This document shows positions 24,232 to 37,400 of a stretch of 64,000 nt of DNA, piece by piece. Source of the DNA: Artocarpus heterophyllus (Eukaryota; Streptophyta; Magnoliopsida; Rosales; Moraceae); assembly GCA_025403435.1 (NCBI GenBank), contig CM046331.1:28500459-28564458 (forward strand), written 5' to 3'. The translations under genes were made by a program, and so were the position numbers. Every line of letters begins with the position of its first letter. Position 1 is the first letter of the stretch. The notes beneath the pieces are model-generated. The model did no database searches and was not told where the DNA came from. It worked only from the letters and a program-made list of their open reading frames with translations.

Positions 24232-27200
24232 CATCAATGCGAGGACATTAATTTTACGTAAAATAAGATTTTGAAGTCTTGAACCAACTTTGGATTTAAT
24301 GAGTGATCACCACGTAAAGAAAAGGCCAAAAATATTATTAGATGTGCTTGGATCTTTTTGCACCAATAAATATTACACATCCATGATGCGCAAAATTAGC
24401 CTCGTTAAGCAACAAAAATACTTAGAATTAATTGTCTGTAAACTCACAACTATATGCTTGAGCAAGCAAGTTTGGTCTACCGATATCCCACTCTATCTTT
24501 GTTTGAAAAAAGACGTAACAAACTCAATCAAGAGTGCCTCATATCTATAGATTTTAAGGCGCTCATATTCCTTAGATGTCCGACAAATCACTTCAAAGCC
24601 TTAATTTGATCAGCAATGTAAAGTTATAATTTTGTAATTTCACCCCCACATAATTCTTTTTGCACGCTTTCATATTTCTTTCTTGATAGCGGTAACTAAC
24701 ATTTATGTATCCTCTCTTGAATATTCAATCATTTTACTAGTTTTTTGTTTTTTTAGTAAATTTACAAAATAGTACCAGCAAAATTTGGTTCACACAGTAG
24801 AGAGTAAGCCGATCTTGTTTCTGTTGGGTTGTATGCTCTTTAAAGCATATATCTTGTGGAGTAGCTTGATGGTTTTCCTTGTTTAACTTTCCTGTATTTT
24901 TTATATGGACCACAATTTAAAATCTAAACCTATTTTAAGCAGATAAGAAGAAATAAATTAGGATTGATCCGAATCTATATTCTAAATGTTTAAGAATTTG
25001 ACTGTTGTTGGCCTAGCTTCAAATATTTACTTTTAGGAGAATTAGTAAGTAAATTTATCAGGTTCTCAGAGTTTTGTCGTATCATAGTAACGTTTTAGAT
25101 TTTCGTTGCTTAATTGTTTATTACTTACTCTTTTTGATTAAATAAAAACTACGATAATAAATCAATTTGGGCGTCCTTTAAGGAACAAATATAATTACTG
25201 CGTTACACGCATGTTTGTAGATTAGTGATGGAATACTTACAATTGAAGTGATGTTTGTACTTTGATATACGCTAGATCAGTGTTATTTGGCTCTATGATT
25301 ACAATTTTTTTTGTTATACATAGAAAAGGATTTGCCACTACTATTACATTGATGTTTTTTACAGGAGAAAAGAAAAGAAGACAACTCTTCAAAATACTTT
25401 TGTAATTCATGGGATTTCCAGCCCTAATCTTTCATAAAGAATGAGCCCCATTTGTGAGATTGATTGCTAGAGCTTATCTATAATTATGGACAAATAATAT
25501 AACTCTAAAAAAAACAGTTTTGTATGTCGGCATGTGTATATATATATATATATATATTGGCTCAAAACTGTTTGTCGGCAATATTAAGAAATGTTTTATT
25601 TTCTACAATGCGGTCTTTTGAAAATTATTGATGCTTTGAATTTTGGTTTTCTCTCTCTTTTTTTTAAGGGTGAATTTTCGTTTTCAATGTCCATATCGTG
25701 GAAATTTATAGTGCAGTACTTCTTGAAATTTTTTCCCAGAAAAAATGGGCAGAAAATAGACAAAAACGAATATTAATCCGAACCGGGCACCCTAAAAAAT
25801 AAAATAATAATGTGGACTGAAAGCACTTATTCACACCCATGGAGTTCAGACTTCAAATTTCAAAAGCACTTAAACCACTCATTTTCGTGAGTGCATATAT
25901 AGAATTCAGCTTTGCGGTGGATCCCTATTCTCACTTGAGACTTTGAGAGAGATCGTATTAGGAAATTTTACATGTATTTTTCAGCAGGAAATTTCAAACA
26001 TTGTGATTGTATTCTTCAGTTGAAGATATTATGAAATTTCAAACATTTTTATTGAATAATCAGATCTGGGGCTAAGAATATTACATGTTGAATAATGTGT
26101 TTGGCACATTGGTTCAAAGAAAAATATACATATTATAATATAAAATAAAAAGCAGCTATAATATAAAGCTTTTACATGCTACAATATTTGAACCAATTTT
26201 TTCAGTTCAATCTAAACACCCTACAAATATATTTCCCTTCATTTTGTTTTGGACAAAAGTGCTGCTTTCTGTGATAGTTTATTCTCATATATGGCTATAT
26301 TATAGCTATTATATAAGCTTGTTATACAAATTTTATAGACGTTTTAGAGGAGGTAATTATAAGAAGTCACAATCTCACCAAGACTTTAGATTTATCTACT
26401 AATTGCCAGGTATCCCAGATAAAACTAGCTATGTCCCTTAAAAAATTATAATTATATATACATATGTACATGCATGTGTGATATATATGTGCATATAGCC
26501 ACGTGTTAGCCACTTGTGTATGTATGTATGTACGCGTGTATACACACACACAAATATCTAATTACTGGACCATTCCAAGGGAACGTCGTGTTTAAAGCTT
26601 AAAATGAAAAACTATTATCAACCTTTGCAATACTTACTTTATGATAACTTAATTTCAAGGTAATTATATATATGCATATATTTATGAACTTGAATCCGAA
26701 GTGGCAGGATGCAGCTATAGCTATGATTTAAAGAAGAAAAATACCCTTTTCTCCTTTCCTTTTTTCCCCCCTTGAAAAAGAAGAAACCACTTCGCAGTGG
26801 ATGGAGTAGGGGACGGCGCATTTACTTGGACCGGCAGGGGTCAGAATCTTAGACATGCTAATCTAAGAATGTAACAGAAATGTATTAAAGAACTTCAAAT
26901 TTTCTTTTCTAGAGTACTTTCTATTTTTTAGATTTTATTAAAGGGTGTTTCTGGATCAAAGTAGAGTGTTGGTATATAAATGGTACAAATTCATGTATTA
27001 TATATAGACTGATGGTATATATGTTTGATGGATTAAAAATTGAAAGTACGCACAATTTTTAAATAAATTTAAAATATTGGTATAGAAAGATGAATAATCT
27101 AATAAAAACTCAAAATAGTCAATGAATTATCTCAAACAGTTGATCTCATCAAAATGGACAAAATTATGATCTCTTCCAGTTTACGCAATTTTTGCCCCTT

Positions 27201-27545
27201 GGCCACTTGTTATGCGGTGAGTCCACATTGGTCGTTTGGCACGTCAAAGAATCCATATCTACAATTTATTAAGCTCATCGGCCCAAAAGTCAAATATAAT
27301 ACTTGAGGTATTATATCCTGTCAAAAAAGAAGTAGATATTTGCATTCAAATGAATTAATTTTTAGACCACAAGAATCCACAACAGACGGCAGCCGGGCAT
27401 TTGTCTTTTTATTTTTTGTTTTTTCCAATATAGCGTAACCTGGAGGCATATTCAGATGTATGCCCCACACGGTGTAGAATTAATCAGACAATTATTATAA
27501 ATATTATATCCTTTTCACACTAAATTTATAATAAAAGAACTTTAG
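24232..27545. other. Intergenic, AT-rich, no gene
   Basis: Contains an (AT)n run near 25537-25557, a MITE at 26097-26220, a TATG/TGTA-rich simple stretch near 26455-26550, and a block (about 25585-25725) related to 16325-16425. No coding sequence was recognised. The last part is the upstream region of the GDSL gene at 27639. Confidence 0.6.
26097..26220. repeat. MITE-like element, GTGTTTGG family
   Basis: Left end GTGTTTGGCACATTGGTTCA; right end TTGAACCAATTTTTTCAG followed by CTAAACACC, giving inverted GTGTTT and TTGGTTCAA parts. The interior AAGCTTTTACATGCTACAAT is a decayed form of the family phrase. Confidence 0.6.
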
Positions 27546-27549
27546 GTTG

Positions 27550-27560
27550 TATATATAAAT
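27550..27560 (+). promoter_or_regulatory. TATA box of GDSL gene
   Basis: TATATATAAAT lies about 80 bp upstream of the ATG at 27639, in a sequence otherwise free of close TATA matches. Spacing suggests a short leader of about 50 bases. Confidence 0.5.
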
Positions 27561-27638
27561 TAACTAAATTTTGCTAACAGTCCAAACTGTCCAGAATTTC
27601 AGGGAGAAAGTGAGAGAGGCTTTGCATAGTTAAAGCTC

Positions 27639-28694
27639 ATGAAATTAACAATAGCTTATTGCAATATTAGTGTTTTGCCAAAGGGTTTCTTCTTCTTTTT
27701 CAATACCCTTATAATCTCTCTTCTCATTCATTCTGAGTTTATAATCAGTTTCTCAAAAGCACAACAAGTACCAGCCATATATGTATTTGGAGACTCCCTG
27801 GTTGATGTGGGTAACAACAATTACCTCAAGCTGTCTCTAGCAAAGGCAAACTATCCTCCCAACGGAGTCGATTTTCCGGGCCACAAAGCTACCGGCAGAT
27901 TCTGTAACGGCAAGAATGCCGCAGATTTTCTTGGTATGCAGTTTATATTAAATTTATATAATACATACACAGATATATGTGTGTGTGTGTGTGCACGTAT
28001 GTGCAATATGTATATATGTATATATGCATATATGTATAAGCTATGACTATTGTCTCTAACCGATATTTATGCCTCACTGTAAGTGTTAGGTTGGGCGTAT
28101 TGATTAAGTGGACTTACCTGATTATTAAGTTCTTACGTGGTTATTAGGTTATAATCTTCTTTTTACTACTATTTATCCCAGTTTTGTTATCTACCACACA
28201 CAATATAAGCATTATCAATATATATATATATAGTGTGTGTGTGTGTGTGTATTGTATGTATTGTTCCTTCTCTGAAGACAGTCTAGGAGATCACTAATTA
28301 TATATTCAATTAACCCCGCTAATTAGTCTTTTAATTACATACTCATCTTGGTGTCCCTCTCTTTTTCTGTCTAATAAATTGTATCTATTTGATCACGTTA
28401 AATTAAGATTGCTAGTAAATATTGCCGAACCTTATAAGATAATATACAATTAATATCTTACGAAGAAAATGCTATACATGACATAAACAAAAAAAAAAAA
28501 AAAAGGAAATAAGAGCTACAATTTTTCAATCTAAACAACCTGGCAGTTCTTGTTTGCTTCTTCTAGCCTATAGAGAATAAATTCATTAAAAAAAAATGGA
28601 ATGGTCAATTTTAAGTGGGCAAATCATGGACAGTGAGATGCGATCTTCTTTTGGATGGATGCCAATACATCTCAAAAGAAAGCAATCCCAAAAG

Positions 28695-28729
<35 letters not shown>

Positions 28730-29217
28730 CTGCCTGTTAAATCGAATATATTAATTGTTCACTCATTCAGTGAAGGTTGTGTGGAAAGCACTACTTCTAT
28801 TTATTTATTTATTTTCAGAAATATAAGCAGACAAATCTCCTCTCAATGTCTTTTGGTGGTTTTTTTTTATTATTATTATTTGACACTGTAAATTGTGGAT
28901 GACAACATGCACGCTACACGCATATTGCTTGTGGAAAGCACTTTACACACAAAGACTAGTATATTTATTGAAAGAATCACACATTAGCAGATAAATATAC
29001 TAATTAATGAGTTAACCCTCCTCATTCAATGTGTCTTTTGGTCCTTTTTTTTTTTTTTTGAAACGGTCATTTGTTTTCCGTACATGCATATATATATATA
29101 TATAATCACACATAAGCAGAAAAATATACTAATTAATAAGTTAACCCTCCTCATCCAATGTGTCTTTTGGTCCTTTTTTTTTGAAACGGTCATTTGTTTT
29201 CCGTACATGCATGCATG

Positions 29218-29263
<46 letters not shown>

Positions 29264-32200
29264 GAAGACACAGAATGCATGCTTTTGTGACAATTATATT
29301 TAACTTAAAAACGAAAAATTGGGTAAATTATTGAACAGCCGAGAAAGTGGGCTTGGCAACTTCACCGCCATATCTATCTCTTACGTCCAATTCCAACAAC
29401 GACACTGCATCTTTTTTAACCGGAGTCAGCTTCGCCTCAGGAGGAGCTGGAATTTTTAATGGCACAGACGAATTTTATGTGAGTCAAACAAATGGTCCCT
29501 TATTTTCATTTTTTGTTGTTCAATTATAGTTCTAAGTATATGAAAGTATATGAAAGTGAAAGTAAAATACCAAAGGGACATTTTAGTATTTTTATCATGT
29601 AACAAAATGAAAAGTTTCCATAAATGACATCTTTTTATTTTTTATTTTTTATTTTTTTATAAATACCGTGGATAATAGTGTGACATAAATAAGCAATGTC
29701 TCTAACAAAATTTGGCTTATGAAGTTGACATATAGCGTAAATACAAATCCCAATATTATTAAAACAATTATTATTTAACTGTATGCTACAAAATTTGATA
29801 TTTTTAGGTTAATTACTCTGTAACTTTTTATTTTTGTAATATCTTGAAACACATTTTGGTAAAATTTTAACTCAAATTTTAGGTGAAAGTGCAATCTTCT
29901 CAATCCCAAATGGGCTTTAATTATGTAAGCCCATTGGGCCTTTAAACTTGTTACCAGTTGGCCCATTATTAAAGTTCTGCAAAAATGTGAAAATCCGGTG
30001 AGCATGGATCGAACACTCGAGCTATCCCCGCCCGTTGATGTCCTTTCTTTTTAAATATTTTATTTTATTTTTTTTGTTCCAGCATCAATCAATACCTCTA
30101 ACGAAACAGATAGAGTACTACTCGAAAGTGCATGAGAAGCTGGTGCAAGCGCTAGGAACGGGAGGGGCAGAAGAGCATCTCTCAAAGTCTCTGTTTGCGA
30201 TCATCATCGGTAGCAACGACCTCTTTGGCTACTTTGGCTCCACCCAGCTTCGCAAGAAAACCTCCCCGGAGCAATACGTCGACAAAATGGTTGTTACAAT
30301 CAAAGAACAACTAAAGGTACGCACTTGCTAAAACCATGTAAGAACAATATTGTAGGACACTAATGATATTGAACACCACATGTTATAATTATACGAGTTT
30401 CATATTATAGAATATAAATACGAACTCATTTTCTATTAGTTGTGGTGCTTAGCATAGATATTGTTTCTAAACACTTTTTAACATATAAATATATATTCAA
30501 ATACATGTCTTATGGCAGGAGGAGAATCATAGATATTTTTGGTTTTTGTTTTTCAAAAAAATAAGTTTAGTTACTTTTTTTTTTTTTTCTAGTTATTATT
30601 ATTAGACTCGACTTTAGTCCTTAAACTATAAGTATATTTTGATATTTGACTTTTAAAACATCCTAAAATAAGTCCCTAATCTATCAAATTATTGTATATG
30701 AGTTATTTTGTCTAATAAATTTCTATTAGTCTCTTCCTCAACAGTTGTGTACTAACATATAAAATCACAAAATCCACTCCCATTATATTGTACATGGTTA
30801 GAATCTCACGTGCATTTTTTTTCTTTAGAGTGTAACAGTTGGACGGGTGTAATGACTAATTTAGGACATTTCGATAAATTGAGGATTCATTTCGTGATGT
30901 CTTAAAAGCTAAGTACCAAAATGGAATTTGACCCGATCTAGCCTTGAGAATATGAACAAGACTAATCCTTTATTTTTACAGCGGTTACACAACTACGGTG
31001 CTCGTAAATTTGTGATGGTTGGGGTTGGGGCCATAGGGTGCTGCCCAGCACAGAGGAAGAAAGACAATATAGGAGGATGCTTGGAAGAAGCAAATCAATG
31101 GGCAGTCAAATATAACGATGGTCTAAAGTCCACCTTACAACAACTGAAATCAGAGTTGAATGACATGAACTACTCCTATTTTGAGACTTATGATGCCTTG
31201 TTGAGCCTTATTCAGAAACCAGAATCATACGGTATGGTACTATGGCCTTTTTTAATTTTGTTCTCAAACTTACTTTAGTACCTTTTTTTTTTTCGGTTTT
31301 AATCCTTCCGCTAATGAATTGTTATTTTTAGATGAAATATAATAGAAGTATGACAAAAGAAGTCTAAAAACTAAAAAGGAACATTGCAAAAAACAAGCAA
31401 TTAAAAGACATTTTCTCTCCGTTCTATTATTTTATCCCTTTTGAAACCATAGCGTGTCATTTACCACTTAAAATATACAATTTGTCGATAGAGTCAAAAG
31501 TGTATATATTAAAAATAGTTAGACCTATAAAAATGAATTATTGTGACCCAACAATAAAATGGAAAAAAATAGACAAATGATTTTTTTTATCATTTTTAAA
31601 TAAATGGTTAAATTTTTCAAAAATCAAGGAAATGACTAAACTTTTTAAAATTAGGTACATCATTAATAAAGATGTACATCATTGATTAACACTAGTATAT
31701 TACTTATTAACTATAACTTATTACTAATAAATTGGTTTATCATTGATCTACTGGTGATTTATTATTGAGAAATCGATAAATTATTAAGTGAATAAACCAC
31801 CAAGTTAATCAACGGTAAATTATAAATCAATACATCATTGACATACATTTTACTACATCAATGATATACAAAAACAATCATTTTCTTAATTTTCCAAAAT
31901 TTTGGTTATTTACTTATAAAACTCTAAAAGGGTCATTTTGTAATGTCCCAAAAAAAATCTAGAAATTAATAAGTGTGATCAATTAAGGATTTTTTTCATA
32001 ATTACTCCGTTCAGTACATAAGACAGTACAAATTTAGAATTTATAAATATAAATTTCTGTAAGAATTCAGTTCAAGGCTAAAAATTTTCTACAATGTGTA
32101 GAAAATTCACAAGTTTAAATTGTGACTTAATCACGATTTATAATTATAAATTTTCTCAATTAACATGCAATTTGAAAGTCTTAATAACTATAAGACTTTA

Positions 32201-33928
32201 GAAATAAATAATAATATAAATGCATAATTTTATATACTTTATGTATGAAACATATAACAAAATGAATGTTATGATAATACACTTGGATAATTAAAATATT
32301 TATTCGATGTGCTAAACTAAGCCTTTATAATTCAATAACTCTATGTACAAGTCCAAGTAATGACTTTTATAAGAATCTCAATTAGAATATTTAAATTGAG
32401 ATTGATTGATAAAAAGAAATTTTTGATTCATGACAACCATATAGAATTGCTATATGATGCTAGTTTAACAACAAAGATCTAGATCATAGTGGTCAAACAG
32501 CTCAACACCATAATTCAAAATTTGTGAGCACAAAGTTTAAGAAAAAAAGATCAATCTTGAAATTTAATAAGATCATAAAATAAGGTAAGAATTTTATACA
32601 GTTGGTTATTATGCACATTAGTAATTACATAAAGTTTATTATTATTATTGTAATAATAATAACAACAATAATCATAATAATAGTAATAGAAAAAGAACGT
32701 TGATGGAGCCCATAAACATTGACAAGTTTTTAAGGTAATGCAATATCACAAATAGATTACTTTCAAAAACGTAATATGATTAAGAAAAGTTTAAAAAGGG
32801 CCCATAGATTGGATGCAGACCCATGAACAACTTGTCACGATAAATAGTTCGGGTTATACCTAAAAAGCATAAAATTGTACTAAGTTCAAAATTTGAATTA
32901 AATTAACTTATAGATAGTCAATTTAATTTACAATTTTTTTATAAATTACGAATATTATTTTATGATAAAATTAGAAGTTTATAATATGAAAACTTTTAAT
33001 GAAACATATATGTTTTAGTTAACATTTTAAAGTTTTAGAAGTTACAAAAAATTATTTTGATCAAAGCTCTAAATACATAATATTATTTTAAGAAAAAAAG
33101 CAAATGTGGTGAATATAGTTAATCACCGATTTTGAAGACAAATGTATCTAAGTTTATCGTTTCCAAAAAAAAAAATCACGAAATCCAAAAAGTATAGATA
33201 ACTTCATGAATATCATTTTTATGGCAGTTTGAATATTTTAATGAGACATTAATACAGTAAAAAAAATTGAAATTTATCCACTTATTTTTAGAAAGACAAA
33301 AAATATTACCTTTTTGAAAAGTAGGACAAAGTTTATAAAAAATTTTAACTAAGGGTCGTTACACATTTACCCCCACATCTCTAATAAAAATAGAATAATG
33401 CTTTGTACACCAATTTCAATCTTAACTTTTAGGTACCTACCTACATGATATGTGAGTTATCATTCTTGTATTGGTTTGTGTTTAAATAGTTGCCATATCA
33501 ATTAAAATCAAAAGATTCATCTACCAATAAAAAATAAATAAATAACTCACTGTCAAATAAGTTAGTACTCAAAAATTGATATTAGAAATGATGTCCTTAG
33601 CACCACTTAAAAAAATAATCCAAAAAAAAAAGTACTATCATTTGTTTTTCTATCATTGTAGTAATGAAGATAAAAGCGACTAAAATACAAAAATTTCCTG
33701 ACTTCAGGATTTGTTGAGGTTAAAGCTGCTTGTTGTGGTTCTGGGAAGCTAAGGGCCGAAGCTCCTTGCCTGCCGCTTTCAGCATATTGCTCCAACAGAA
33801 CAGATCACATCTTTTGGGATCGATATCATCCTTCACAAGAAACTGATAGCATCTTAGTCAATTATATCTTCGACGGTCCATCGCAATACTCATTTCCATT
33901 GAATGTGAAGCAGCTTATCACTCTTTAA
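27639..33928 (+). CDS. GDSL esterase/lipase (At5g55050-like), intact copy 2
   Basis: Five exons, 27639-27933, 29339-29478, 30083-30316, 30982-31231 and 33708-33928, join in frame at GT/AG sites to 379 residues, the usual size of plant GDSL lipases. A hydrophobic N-terminus (to about residue 40) is a likely signal peptide, so the enzyme is probably secreted. Block [15 protein letters not shown] holds the nucleophile Ser53; GVSFASGGAG (127-136) is block II; GSND gives Asn190 of block III; and D-R-Y-H (Asp344, His347) completes the catalytic site. The family hydrolyses esters or lipids, with roles in cuticle, defence and seed oil turnover; the substrate here is unknown. The closest type I recognise is At5g55050. 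Intron 1 contains tandem and simple repeats. Intron 4 (2.5 kb) contains a solo LTR, which must be spliced out. It converges with MSH5, stop codons 477 bp apart. Confidence 0.9.
28978..29235. repeat. 128-bp tandem duplication in GDSL intron 1
   Basis: Two copies begin TCACACATTAGCAG (28978) and TCACACATAAGCAG (29106), 128 bp apart. Each continues through GTTAACCCTCCTCAT, TGTGTCTTTTGGTCC, a poly-T and GAAACGGTCATTTG, and ends in an AT run. A more decayed third copy seems to lie near 28815-28860. Confidence 0.8.
31939..33363 (+). mobile_element. Solo LTR in GDSL intron 4
   Basis: Begins TGTAATGTCCCAAAA and ends AGGGTCGTTACA, with a perfect 5-bp target duplication CATTT (31934-31938 and 33364-33368). 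The 1425-bp body is very AT-rich, lacks coding sequence and has no second LTR. Ends of the TGTAAYGYCCC...GTTACA type are shared with the Ty3/gypsy LTRs elsewhere in the window. The retained GDSL reading frame across this intron argues that it is tolerated. Confidence 0.82.
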
Positions 33929-34405
33929 ACTCAAAAGCACAAGAAAATGATACCTCAATGTACTACCATATGGGACCAAGTAGATTAGAATTTCAAACAA
34001 AATTCATCATAAAGTTGGGATTTATATTCAAAGGCCTCCAGGTGTAAGTGCTCAATAAGGAGGGGACTTTTAGTAGCCTAATAAATGGTTGAGCAAAAGA
34101 AGAGTTCTTGCCAAATTCAAATACAAAAAAAATATTTCACGCATAATTTTGTCGTGTACTTCATAGATGCAAAAGGGCAGTTACGTAAAGTTGTATAACC
34201 AAACCATTAAAAAATTGTTTCGCATGACATAGAGTTGTTTCTAGTAATAGATCAAATCATATTCAAACGATTAAAATAACAAGACTTACTGGTAACGCTA
34301 AAATGAATGTTCCACCATAAGTTTTGTCAAAAAAGAAAACAAAAATTCAAAGAAAATTACTTTAAAATGTCTTTGTGAAGTCTAATACATTCACTTTTGG
34401 AGACT
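33929..34405. other. Convergent 3' intergenic region
   Basis: Lies between the stop codons of the GDSL gene (+) and MSH5 (-). It must hold both 3' UTRs and polyadenylation sites; no further feature was recognised. Confidence 0.6.
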
Positions 34406-37400
34406 TTAGGACTTTGATGAAAATATATCCCGTAAAAAGAGGCTTAGATCTCCTTTGACAACATCAAATGCCAACATCTTGTCCACCGCTTTCTGCATTC
34501 AAGCCCAAAAGAAAAGTTATAGAAACACACATATAACTGTCATCCAAGAATAGAAGCATATGATATCTCTAGTTGTCATTTGTAAGGCTTGGTTTTTGAA
34601 TCAACACCATGTATAAATGATCTTGAGCCAATATCTGTTCATTCTGCAATCGCTTAACGTCCTTATTTTTTCCAGTGGCTTCCAAAATAGATGCTGCCCT
34701 CTTGATAACTTCCTCCGGAACACCTACACAAGAAATGGAATTAGTGCTGAGGAAGGGTTGAAGATAGGAGTATGCAGCCTAAACTAGATCCCTTCATTCG
34801 CATTAAAATGATGGTGACAATGAAGACTACCAAATAATATATCCATGTAGTTAGAATTATCTTAAGTAATTGAGCGTGAGAGCCACGTGGACTGAAAGGT
34901 TCACGTTTGGTTCGGGAAAGGATCATGGAAGTTTTGAAATGAATGGAAAGATAATCTACTTTCATTAAGTGATTTATTAGACCAAAAACAGAGGATCTGA
35001 AGAATTACAATTAGCATTTACCTATGAATCTCAAAAAGATTCAGGGAATCAATGGGGAAAAAGGAAAGAAAAGAAACCAGAAGGAATCAATAGAAATCCT
35101 TTCCTTTTTTTATTTTCCTTTTGTTTTGGGAATCATGTAAACTTTATGCTCCAATGATGTTGTAATATACCAGCAAGCAACGCGCAATGCAGCCCTGCAG
35201 AATGCCAAAAAACCGTAGGACTTCCAATAAAGATTTCCAGTAGGCAGTAAGTAGGTGTCTCCTATATGGAGAAATAAGTTTGTAAACTTTAAACTCACCG
35301 TAGCTGAGAAGTGCACAACCTGGAACTAGCCTGCAACAATTTAAAAACATATCCGACGAATGATTGACTCACTTTTTCAAATCGACTGAGATCCAACAAG
35401 GACGCAGCAAAAAGTACATTCGACCGAAAATCTTGATTCTTGACATTTTGCTCATAAACCGCCATCTGGGAGGCTAATTCACAATTAAACTGATTTGGCA
35501 AAAAAATATAATAATTTTTGAGCCCTGAAAATGAAACAACTAGATACCCATCCCAATAAGAATTACCATGCAAGAGCTAACCGCAACCTAATGACATAGA
35601 ATGCTGCATGCACGGTCAGAAAATGGGACATGAAATGAGGTTTTCCAATCCAAAAGTTCAGATGGTTCATCAGCAGTGACGCAAAGCAAAAGGGCAGGAA
35701 GTATACCGGTACAAAAATACAATTTCTTCGGCATCTGCAGAGCTGTCGTCGGGCCTGAGCACGCTCATGGTGTAAAATCTGATTTTCTGAGACTAAAAAA
35801 AGATTAAACAAAAAATAATAATTATGCTTCTTAGACTCTGAAATTGGTGAAAGTTGAATAACTTGTGTTGCAACTTCACAAGAATGAATACTTTTGGCAA
35901 ACAATTCTCGTCAAATAACTCGGTCAGATGAGTACACGCCAGAACCTGCAATTAATCAACATAGCAAATTTCATTAAGTCAGACTTTTTTCCGTCAAAGT
36001 TCGTTAGGCGTTGACTAGAAGAAAATAAAAGACTAGGGTCAATTTAAAAGCCGCCCAAGTGTTCTGCTAATCTAATGAGAATTAAGTGCCTAAATACCCA
36101 GAACTAAATATTGGTTTACTTTGCATTTTTTCTGCAGCTTGAAGGAAAGTCGCCCTCAATATGAGGGTTTGCTGCATGGGTAAATTGGAAAATTTACAAT
36201 AGTGTCCTTCGAAAGTGCATCGCTTGGTAAGTTACTACAAAATAAATGTCAATTGATTTGATCACAATTCTGCAACGGAAAACAATCTCAGCAGAGATGT
36301 AAGAAAAGAAATTGTGTGAACTGATGTTTTCAGGATAAAGTCCAAACCAAACTAGTAATCGATCACCCGGGCAGGGGAAAAGTAAAAAATTTGAGCCTCA
36401 AACCTTTGGCGGTTCATCATGTGACACAAAGTGACTTATGGTTCCACCAAGCAATCCGATGCCATCTGAAACAATATAGAGAACTCTTAAGCCAATAACA
36501 TTATCTCCGATTCTGCAAGTGGTAAACTTGTGACAGATCGTAGAAAATGTATAATGTTGGAAAGACCAACCTTCTGTAAGAGTGCCTTTTCCAAATTCGT
36601 CCAACAAACACAGAGATCGTGAGGTTGCCAGCCTGTTAATATGTGTCGGTTATCAAATCATTTTAGTAGAATTCTTCAAAAACCTCCATACATGTCAAAA
36701 TGTATAATCTCATTTAGCACGGTTCTTTTAAGAGTATGTTTTACTTATCAAATCATTTAGTAGAGTTCTTCAAGAACTTTCACCCATATAGTCATTATCA
36801 TTAAGGTCCAAACTCCGAGATTTTACTTGAGAGGTGGCAAACTAAACAATTATCAAGTATGTTGTTGAAAATCGCTTCTCTCAAATTATTAGAGAGAATA
36901 CTCTTTAAATAGTCTCTTCTGTGTATACCTTAGCATCATTCCTACTTGATGCAAATCAATCATAAACGTTGATTGTTCTGCAGTCATGAATTTGCTTCCC
37001 ATGGCACAGAATATTCTGTCATAAAATTTGTTAACTACGGTTAGTCCCATAATTTCCCAATAAAAAGATGCTACTCCAAGATTAGGTTCCCTGCATGCGT
37101 TTGATAAATAAAATAACGTCTCGGTGGTATGAAGCATCAAACCTATCAGTCAAACCCACTGTAGCCGCATCTGCTGGTACGAAACTTCCAATGTGCGAAA
37201 GAAAAACAATTAAAGCCACCTAGAAATAAAAATTTTTTAATATGCATAAACGTTTGCTAAAGTCACTGCCGCTTTCTGTTATTTAGAATGGAGAAAAGTA
37301 TTACTATCTTACCTGCTTTATGTAGATGCTTTTCCCTGAATAATTAGGGCCGCTGATGATGTTAATTCTTCCTGAAGCAACAGAAAAATATAAAGTTCAA

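Noticed and set aside
28655..28735. Long poly-A run as a possible retrogene or SINE tail
   Set aside because: No gene-like or SINE-like body precedes it and no target duplication was found; it lies in an intron full of simple repeats.
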